Assembly (NCBI RefSeq): GCF_008932115.1
Contig: NZ_CP044543.1
Location: 310,001 to 374,000 of the forward strand
Length of the DNA: 64,000 nt
Origin: Bradyrhizobium betae
Lineage (GTDB): Bacteria; Pseudomonadota; Alphaproteobacteria; Rhizobiales; Xanthobacteraceae
Direction: 5' to 3'
In this document: positions 59,109 through 64,000 of the stretch, one piece after another
Layout of the letters: each line of letters begins with the position of its first letter
Position numbering within the stretch: position 1 is the first letter of the stretch
Made by a program: the position numbers and the translations under genes
The notes under the pieces: model-generated
Seen by the model: the letters and a program-made list of their open reading frames with translations, nothing else
Told to the model about the DNA's origin: nothing
Databases searched by the model: none

Positions 59109-60409
59109 GCCATCTGTTCCTCGTCCTCGATGCCGAGCGATTGCTGCGGCGGCACGTTTGCCTCATTGCCCCAGCCGAACCACCCGTTTGGAAGCGATCC
59201 GTTGACCCGAGGGAACAGTTCGACTTTCGGCCAGTCCTTCCATTCGGGGACGCCGTCGATCATCGAACGGAAATATTCGGGCTTCGCAGAGTGACGGCCG
59301 CGTTTCTCGCGATACAGCGAGGGGCCCAGGATCGAGCCGTTTTCGGGGGTCACAGGATCGCCGCGCGACGCCGAGATCAGGATCTCATGCTGGTTCTGCC
59401 ACCAATAGCCGAGCCCGATGTCGACCTTGTCCCAGACCGCGCAAGACTTGTATTCGAAGCCCCACCCCTTGATGAGCCGCAGCGTCTTTTCCAGCCAGGG
59501 AACGGTAGTCCAGATTAGCATCACGCATTTGTCGAGCGCGAGATCGGCGATCGGCAAGGCCGAGATCTCCTCCTCCGTCATCGTCGGATAGTGGTTCTCA
59601 GTCGAACGATCGGAATCGCCAGCCGCAAATTTCGTCGGCGGGTCGAGATAGATTAGCGGAAATTTTCGGCCCGTCGGCAGCGAGGTTGAGGCCTCCGCCT
59701 TCTTGCGGATGTCATCGGCCCGATCGGCGCGCCGCTTGTCGTTCTGCTCTTTCCGGATGATCTTGGCTCGATCGAGGATTTCCTTTTCAGACAGCTCGGC
59801 GACCGCCTTCTGCTGTTCCGGCGGCAGCGCTTCCGCGATCTCGGCTGCAGTCGAGATCGAAACCTTGCCCTGCTCATAGGCGGCCTTGAGTTCGTCCGAG
59901 GCTTTTTCCTCGAATACGACCGCGCGCTGCACGCTGCGACGCCCGACGTTCATGATCTCTGCGGCCTCTGACTGCGAGATCATCGGAAGCGAAGTTGCGG
60001 CAGGCTTGCCTGCGGCTTCTTCGACGAGATCGAGAAGGGGTGCGCCAATTGGCGCAGCCTGGGTGTGCTGGTTGGACCCAAGCTTCAGTGTGGTGATGCG
60101 TGCCGCGATGCGCGCGCGGTCACCTTCTTTCAGATGACGTCGCCACAGGTTCTTGGATGCCACGAAGCGAAGAGCCTGATGATCGTCGCCTTCGAAAATC
60201 CCGCAACGAACGGGCAGCCCCCTCCGCGTTGCCGCCGTGTAGCGGTTACGGCCGTCCAGGATCATGTCCCGATGCAGGATTACATCCTCGAGCTGACCGT
60301 TGAGGCGGATATCCTCGCCGAGGTCCTCCAGCTCCTGGTCCGACAGCATCGGAAACAGGTTGGCCAGAGGGTGGAATTTGATCGGGTCGTGGCCGGGCTC
60401 GAGGATCAC
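59105..60409 (-). CDS. ParB-domain / MT-A70 adenine methyltransferase fusion
   Basis: A 434-residue protein. ParB/Srx-like domain at residues 8-100: FHPLANLFPMLSDQELEDLG, IRLNGQLEDVILHRDMILDG, RNRYTAA. A linker holds A-P-I-G-A (about 119-123), encoded by palindrome copy 5. HTH at about 143-165: SQSEAAEIMNVGRRSVQRAV. MT-A70 domain at about 245-420: LIYLDPPTKFAAGDSDRSTE (DPPT where DPPW is usual), then GWGFEYKSCAVWDKVDIGLG and ILISASRGDP. It should methylate adenine N6 at a sequence selected partly by the ParB/HTH region. Coupled to both neighbours. Confidence 0.85.
   Translation of the reverse strand: MILEPGHDPIKFHPLANLFPMLSDQELEDLGEDIRLNGQLEDVILHRDMILDGRNRYTAATRRGLPVRCGIFEGDDHQALRFVASKNLWRRHLKEGDRARIAARITTLKLGSNQHTQAAPIGAPLLDLVEEAAGKPAATSLPMISQSEAAEIMNVGRRSVQRAVVFEEKASDELKAAYEQGKVSISTAAEIAEALPPEQQKAVAELSEKEILDRAKIIRKEQNDKRRADRADDIRKKAEASTSLPTGRKFPLIYLDPPTKFAAGDSDRSTENHYPTMTEEEISALPIADLALDKCVMLIWTTVPWLEKTLRLIKGWGFEYKSCAVWDKVDIGLGYWWQNQHEILISASRGDPVTPENGSILGPSLYREKRGRHSAKPEYFRSMIDGVPEWKDWPKVELFPRVNGSLPNGWFGWGNEANVPPQQSLGIEDEEQMA
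60041..60056. repeat. Dispersed palindrome, copy 5
   Basis: TGCGCCAATTGGCGCA, perfect over 16 bp, in the linker between the ParB domain and HTH of the ParB-MT-A70 gene. Confidence 0.8.
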
Positions 60410-60630
60410 GACCGGGCCCTCCCGCGCGCGCCGTTGATGTATCCCGCCACGAAGACCAGGACGATAACGGGCCAGCCGGCGATCGCTCCAATGGAGACGA
60501 TCGCCCGGCTGCTACGGGAGGCTTTGCCAAGAGCCTCTTCGATAAGGCCGCCCGCATACATCAGCGCCCACATCACGGCGCCAATCAGAACGTAGGCAAA
60601 GCCCCAGTTGACGAGATCGGCTGCGCTCAT
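60406..60630 (-). CDS. Small two-helix membrane protein
   Basis: A 74-residue protein starting MSAADLVNWGFAYVLIGAVM. The two hydrophobic helices are about residues 8-28 and 46-65 (IVSIGAIAGWPVIVLVFVAG), and the C-terminus GYINGARGRARS is basic. The start at 60630 overlaps the upstream stop, and its stop overlaps the ParB-MT-A70 start. Role unknown. Confidence 0.55.
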   Translation of the reverse strand: MSAADLVNWGFAYVLIGAVMWALMYAGGLIEEALGKASRSSRAIVSIGAIAGWPVIVLVFVAGYINGARGRARS

Positions 60631-60899
60631 GCGGCTTGCCTTTCCTGATCGCGTCGCTCGCCGCCGGCATAGATCGACCGGATCAGCGCCCAGCCCATGT
60701 CGGTCGGCTTGAAGAAAGGCCCGCGAGAGCGTTCGCCCGGCATCTGCCGGGTCCAGATCTCGATCAGGTTGCGGCGCCAAAGCGGCACCATGGCCTCACG
60801 CTGCTTGCGCGTGAGGGTGGACATGCCGCCATTGGCGCAGGTGATCGCGAGCTGCTTGAGCGTTACGATCTGGATCTCGGTCAACCGTGGATTGGCCAT
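60627..60899 (-). CDS. Small HTH-like phage protein
   Basis: A 90-residue protein: LTEIQIVTLKQLAITCANGG, then STLTRKQREAMVPLWRRNLI, IEIWTRQMPGE and FKPTDMGWALIRSIY. The order helix, helix, WRRNLIEIW, then a wing-like strand is that of a small winged helix. I recognise no named family; a regulator is possible. It is 6 bp after the DUF6745-like stop. Confidence 0.55.
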   Translation of the reverse strand: MANPRLTEIQIVTLKQLAITCANGGMSTLTRKQREAMVPLWRRNLIEIWTRQMPGERSRGPFFKPTDMGWALIRSIYAGGERRDQERQAA

Positions 60900-60905
60900 G
60901 GTCGC

Positions 60906-62165
60906 CTAGCTCCGAACCGCTTCGCGGTAGTGCTTGGGCGCGATGCCGTAGCTGGCGGCGATCACATCGGCGGGCGTATCGCCGGCCATGGCGCCCAGGT
61001 GGAATTTGCGGCGCGTGCCGTCAGGCTCGAGCGAGCCGTTGATCACCTCAACGACACGGATCCTCTCGCCCCTCACATTCACCTCGAGGAGCCTGCGCGG
61101 GAAACCGTGGCTGATGTCTTCGCTGATGACTTTCGCAGCGCGTTGTTCGGCGTAGAGCTCAAAGCCGCTCCGGCCGCCATATTCACGCTCCAGCAGGACG
61201 CGGCGAAACTCGGCGTTGGCTTCACCCTCGACGGCGTCGGCCGAGAACTCGGCCGCTTCGATCAGACGTGCCGGAACCCGGAGGCCATGCCAGGCGTGAA
61301 GGCCCCAGCCGTCGCGAAAGCGGACCGCCATTCCGTTTGCCGAGTGCAGGCGCTGCTGCGCATCAAAGTGAATCTCCGCCGGCCGATCGCTGACGAACGC
61401 GATCGATTTGTACGGGTAGAGCCAACCCGCCGAGAGCGCGTAAGCGCGGTAGGCGTCAAAAAGGAGTTTGGTGCGCGCTTCGTAGCGCGCGCCAATCCGT
61501 TCTCCGTATTCATAGAAGGCCAGCCAATAGGCATCGAGGCCGCCGATGAAGTACGAAGATTGGTAGAGCTGGTCCCTGAGCTGGTCCCAGAGCTGGTCCC
61601 TGAGCTGGTCCCTGAGCTGGTCCCAGAGCTGGTCCCTGAGCTGGCCCCAGAGCTGGTCCCTGAGCTGGCCCCTGAGCTGGCCCCCGAGCTGGTCCCTGAG
61701 CTGGCCCCAGAGCTGGTCCCTGAGCTGGCCCCAGAGCTGGTCCCAGAGCTGGCCCCCGAGCTGGCCCCCGAGCTGGCCCCCGAGCTGGTCCCTGAGCTGG
61801 CCCCCGAGCTGGCCCCCGAGCTGGCCCCTGAGCTGGCCCCCGAGCTGGTCCCTGAGCTGGCCCCAGAGCTGGTCCCAGAGCTGGTCCCTGAGCTTTCTCT
61901 CCAACACCAGCCGCTGATTGTCGCTGAGATTTTCCTTCAGCAATTTTTCGCAAATGGCGCGTGCGATCAGGCACGCCATCGGCGAGGCGAGTGTGATGAC
62001 CGCAAGCGGCTCGGCCTGGTCGCCCGCTTTGTAAAGAGCGCGGACTGCGCTTCGCGCAGCCTCTTCGTGGATTGGTGCGGTCGACAAGCCGACCGCACGC
62101 CACTGCTCGCGGAATGCAGGCAACGCGGCTTGCTGCTCATCCGTCATCTTCTGGATCTTCGCCAT
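60906..62165 (-). CDS. DUF6745-like protein with 27 tetrapeptide repeats
   Basis: A 419-residue protein. I start at MAKIQKMTDEQQAALPA (62165), with GGAGGAGA upstream. Residues 1-90 are helical (REQWRAVGLSTAPIHEEAAR, ITLASPMACLIARAICEKLL). Residues about 93-200 are 27 tandem [RWG][DG]QL repeats, for example RDQLWGQLRDQLGGQLRGQL. The C-terminal part has KSIAFVSDRPAEIHFDAQQR, HSANGMAVRFRDGWGLHAWH and GLRVPARLIE, the DUF6745 pattern. The repeat may form a solenoid-like rod. Its upstream partner is the His-rich gene at 62210. Function is unknown. Confidence 0.75.
   Translation of the reverse strand: MAKIQKMTDEQQAALPAFREQWRAVGLSTAPIHEEAARSAVRALYKAGDQAEPLAVITLASPMACLIARAICEKLLKENLSDNQRLVLERKLRDQLWDQLWGQLRDQLGGQLRGQLGGQLGGQLRDQLGGQLGGQLGGQLWDQLWGQLRDQLWGQLRDQLGGQLRGQLRDQLWGQLRDQLWDQLRDQLRDQLWDQLRDQLYQSSYFIGGLDAYWLAFYEYGERIGARYEARTKLLFDAYRAYALSAGWLYPYKSIAFVSDRPAEIHFDAQQRLHSANGMAVRFRDGWGLHAWHGLRVPARLIEAAEFSADAVEGEANAEFRRVLLEREYGGRSGFELYAEQRAAKVISEDISHGFPRRLLEVNVRGERIRVVEVINGSLEPDGTRRKFHLGAMAGDTPADVIAASYGIAPKHYREAVRS
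61566..61889. repeat. Twenty-seven 12-bp coding repeats
   Basis: Twenty-seven units of 12 bp (324 bp), plus-strand form GAGCTGG(T/C)C CC(T/C/A), in the DUF6745-like gene. Units differ only at the codons for R/W/G and D/G. Such arrays change length easily by slippage without breaking the frame. Confidence 0.95.
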
Positions 62166-62209
62166 GGCCCTTGTCTCCTCCGATTGCTGTGGGACGATGG
62201 TGCGCGAGG

Positions 62210-62713
62210 CTAGTCGCGCACCACGCGCTCTTCGGCGCCTGCGCTCTCGACCTGACGGCCGATCAGGTAGCGGCCGGCCGGAAGGCGGATGCCGTCGTGC
62301 TCTTCGTGGGTGACCGACATCGGTGCGCCTTCGATCACCAGGCACGCAATGGCAAGGTCAGTTCGCGTCAGCAGGCCGCGGCGGAGCATCTCGGCTGCAA
62401 CGCCGGCATCGCGGTACATCCGTGCCGCGCCGACGGCTTGCTTGGCCATGCCGCCGAGCGCCTTTTTCAGCTTCGGATCGCGTGTCGCCATCAGCGGATC
62501 ACCAACCTCGCGCGGCTGCGCCTGGAAGCTCCGCTGGCGCAGATCGACGGCATGGTGATGACCAGAGACCTCGCCCTCCTGGAGGATCAGGCGGCCTTCG
62601 ACTGGCGCGATCTCCTCGATCGTTGCGATCGGGATATCGGCCGGGATCGGAATGATCGCGACGTCACCCTGAAAGGCCTGCCCCATCGCGGGGTCGTAAT
62701 CTCGGATGTTCAT
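62210..62713 (-). CDS. His-rich cupin-like partner of the repeat protein
   Basis: A 167-residue protein. Strand-rich parts are AFQGDVAIIPIPADIPI, LILQEGEVSGHHHAVDL and the C-terminal SVTHEEHDGIRLPAGRYLIG RQVE (shown in two pieces). HHH and HEEH could bind a metal in a cupin or jelly-roll fold. In the middle lies a helical insert KKALGGMAKQAVGAARMYRD. I recall proteins with GDV...GHHH...HEEH...LPAG.Y...Q.E next to DUF6745 genes in other bacteria. It is the first gene of the early operon and ends 44 bp before the repeat-protein start. Confidence 0.6.
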   Translation of the reverse strand: MNIRDYDPAMGQAFQGDVAIIPIPADIPIATIEEIAPVEGRLILQEGEVSGHHHAVDLRQRSFQAQPREVGDPLMATRDPKLKKALGGMAKQAVGAARMYRDAGVAAEMLRRGLLTRTDLAIACLVIEGAPMSVTHEEHDGIRLPAGRYLIGRQVESAGAEERVVRD

Positions 62714-62886
62714 TTCCTTCCTCCTGCCGCTGAGGATCGCCGCGGCGCGCGAGCTAAGGTCGTTTCGAGACAGCCGCTATCACTCGCCGCAAAGACTGCG
62801 GACGACTGCAGCGACTCAAACTGTGGGGATACGCAACTACAGACGCGGGAACGCGGATGACGAGGCGGCCTTGCGCCTCGCGAAGT

Positions 62887-63108
62887 TCACTCGATGATCT
62901 CGGCGTAGACGGCGAGCGCCGCGCGGGCGTTCGGCTTGCGCTTGCCGTCGATGAGGTATTGCGCACCTCGCTCCGTGAGGCCCGCACGCTGCGCCAGGTT
63001 GAGCGCCGGCTTGGTCGGCCATAGCGCCCGAACAACTGTTCCAAACTTGCACGTTTGTTCTTCGGAAGCGCTTGCGCGCGCCTCTGATCGCCGGCTTGAT
63101 TCGCCCAT
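62887..63108 (-). CDS. Small Cro-like HTH protein
   Basis: A 73-residue protein. I start at MGESSRRSEARASASEE (63108). The core FGTVVRALWPTKPALNLAQR, AGLTERGAQYLIDGKRKPNA matches a Cro/CI-type HTH: helix 2 ALNLAQRAG, turn, helix 3 ERGAQYLIDG. It lies at the divergence point between the long minus-strand early operon and plus-strand genes, the usual place for a phage switch. A short hairpin GAGGCG-N6-CGCCTC follows the stop (62862-62879). Confidence 0.65.
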   Translation of the reverse strand: MGESSRRSEARASASEEQTCKFGTVVRALWPTKPALNLAQRAGLTERGAQYLIDGKRKPNARAALAVYAEIIE

Positions 63109-63152
63109 GACGCAGACACTCCACGCAACGCAACACGAACTGGAAACTGGAC

Positions 63153-63317
63153 ATGACGGACGCCGAAATCGAGGCTCAGGCGATCTACACGGACGGCGCC
63201 ATCGACGAGGTCTACACGATGGCGGATCGCGCCATGACGACGGGCCGCATCGCACTCGGACTTGCGTTCGCGGCCATGGTGCTGGCCGTTACCGCAATCG
63301 CGCTGGCGCTGCACTGA
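63153..63317 (+). CDS. 54-residue single-helix membrane protein
   Basis: The frame starts TDAEIEAQAIYTDGAIDEVY and ends with the membrane helix ALGLAFAAMVLAVTAIALAL. Third codon positions are G/C-rich. It diverges from the HTH gene with only 44 bp between the start codons. Role unknown. It ends 8 bp before the stop of the convergent gene. Confidence 0.55.
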   Translation: MTDAEIEAQAIYTDGAIDEVYTMADRAMTTGRIALGLAFAAMVLAVTAIALALH

Positions 63318-63325
63318 TGCCGGCG

Positions 63326-63598
63326 TCATGCGAACACCCTGCGGCGTTCCTGGTCGGCGCGATGATTGGCAAGATGACGCGCATCCGACGTGTGGAGCAC
63401 GACCTGCGTCCGGGTCCAGCCGAGCAGCTCGAGGTCGTCCTGGTTCACCGAGCCGGCGGAGGCCGCGAACATCAGGAAGTCGTTGGCCATCTGCTCGATC
63501 GCCTCCTTGCCGCGCAGCTTGGCGCGGTCGAGATAGGGCGAATAGGTCATCTTCAGCGCGTAGCGCTTCTGCGGGGCAACAACGGAACGGAAACTCAT
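63326..63598 (-). CDS. Hypothetical phage protein
   Basis: A 90-residue protein: SFRSVVAPQKRYALKMTYSP, YLDRAKLRGKEAIEQMANDF, LMFAASAGSVNQDDLELLGW then TRTQVVLHTSDARHLANHRA. It has an alternating strand-helix look and good codon use. I recognise no family. It is between two plus-strand genes in the control region. Confidence 0.5.
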   Translation of the reverse strand: MSFRSVVAPQKRYALKMTYSPYLDRAKLRGKEAIEQMANDFLMFAASAGSVNQDDLELLGWTRTQVVLHTSDARHLANHRADQERRRVFA

Positions 63599-63642
63599 GA
63601 TATATCAGGCCCTGACTGGAAATTGAGGAAGGTGCACGCCCG

Positions 63643-63885
63643 ATGAGCCAGGATGACGATCGTCACTTTTACGTTGAGACGGCGCACGCCGATCAGCGAA
63701 GGACGCCGCAAGGTCGTCCATTCGTCGTCCTTCAGCTTCGGTGTGCGCCCGCCGGACCGGATAGTCTCCGAACCGCCCAGAACATGATCCATGTCTCCAT
63801 GGATCCGGCGGTGGCGGAACAACTACTGGCTCAACTGACAGATGCCCTGAAACCTCCGCCCGCGCCTTCGCGTGGGCTGAACTAG
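63643..63885 (+). CDS. Hypothetical phage protein
   Basis: An 80-residue protein: SQDDDRHFYVETAHADQRRT, RPFVVLQLRCAPAGPDSLRT, MIHVSMDPAVAEQLLAQLTD, a strand-strand-helix pattern that looks like a small stand-alone domain. I recognise no family. It ends one base before the next gene. Confidence 0.55.
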   Translation: MSQDDDRHFYVETAHADQRRTPQGRPFVVLQLRCAPAGPDSLRTAQNMIHVSMDPAVAEQLLAQLTDALKPPPAPSRGLN

Positions 63886-63886
63886 C

Positions 63887-64000
63887 ATGGGCGAGCGCTT
63901 CATGAAGTTCACGCTCACGGCGGGCGCGGTCCATCGCGCAGTAAATACGAATGACGAATTCTTCGTGCGGGTCGCGGAATCCCGTCGGACCCTCGTGCTC
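63887..64000 (+). CDS. Hypothetical protein, 5' part only
   Basis: The frame is open to the window end: GERFMKFTLTAGAVHRAVNT, then NDEFFVRVAESRRTLVL. The ATG at 63887 follows the previous stop by one base; an inner ATG at 63902 is also possible. Only 38 residues are visible, so no family can be named. Confidence 0.45.
   Translation, partial: MGERFMKFTLTAGAVHRAVNTNDEFFVRVAESRRTLVL

Larger units (their letters stand above)
16582..64000. mobile_element. Incomplete podovirus-like prophage (left 47 kb)
   Basis: From 17.3 to 62.7 kb nearly every gene is on the minus strand and forms a packed phage genome: replication and modification genes at the right, then NusG-like antiterminator, terminase, P22-like portal, scaffold, N4-gp56-type capsid protein, P22 gp4/gp10-like tail accessory proteins, ejection proteins, fibres and lysis genes. 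The only plus-strand genes are two at the left edge, one membrane gene at 25.0 kb and a few at the right edge beyond a divergent control region. Integrase and right attachment site lie outside the window. I cannot judge whether it is inducible. Confidence 0.9.

Noticed and set aside
61566..61889. Possible CRISPR-like array
   Set aside because: Units are 12 bp, contiguous and coding; there are no spacers.
60636..62213. Long plus-strand open frame with PELVPELV-type repeats
   Set aside because: It is the antisense of the DUF6745-like gene; the 12-bp repeat has no stop in this frame either. The minus frame has the domain sequence and the ribosome site.

Overview
The window is high-GC alphaproteobacterial DNA, most likely Bradyrhizobium or a close relative. 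Reasons: the gene content around guaA, rsmB, guaB, rlmE and ppx, the strong G/C bias at third codon positions, and several REP/BIME-like paired hairpins of the type common between genes in that group. No organism name can be proved from the sequence alone.

Bases 1 to about 16,200 are host chromosome: a partial Ntn-hydrolase-like gene, guaA (broken by an apparent one-base frameshift), small stand-alone genes (SnoaL-like, DHCW cupin, cold-shock protein), rsmB, a MAPEG protein, a metallophosphoesterase, an NADP-dependent oxidoreductase, guaB, a 14-TM MFS exporter, a secreted glycoside-hydrolase-like protein, and a ppx-rlmE operon. Four intergenic paired-hairpin repeats lie here and none was seen further right.

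From about 16.5 kb to the right edge the window is one large, incomplete prophage with a podovirus-like virion (P22-like portal and gp10, N4-gp56-type capsid protein, ejection proteins, no tail tube or tape measure seen). Almost everything is on the minus strand, so transcription runs right to left. The early half (62.7 to 46.2 kb) holds a DUF6745-like protein with 27 tetrapeptide repeats and its His-rich neighbour, a ParB/MT-A70 fusion, a C39-like cysteine peptidase, a truncated C5 methyltransferase, a helicase-methyltransferase giant, MazG, GapR, a nuclease-helicase pair, a replication-type protein and a NusG-like antiterminator. Then come four 11-bp direct repeats and a stack of terminator-like hairpins. 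The late half (45.8 to 17.3 kb) holds terminase, an AdoMetDC-like protein, an ATP-grasp enzyme, portal, scaffold, capsid, ejection and fibre proteins, endolysin, a fatty-acid-hydroxylase-type enzyme, holin-like membrane proteins and an HNH endonuclease, and ends at a terminator at about 17.2 kb. Integrase, main repressor and right attachment site are not in the window.

The most interesting candidates are: (1) a NusG-paralog late-gene switch made of the antiterminator gene, 11-bp repeats and stacked terminators; (2) an AdoMetDC-like plus ATP-grasp enzyme pair inside the packaging module; (3) the tetrapeptide-repeat protein with its partner; (4) virion-cassette proteins that carry Sec signal peptides; and (5) a dispersed palindrome, GCGCCAATTGGCGC, placed in protein linkers and ends, always in the same reading phase.
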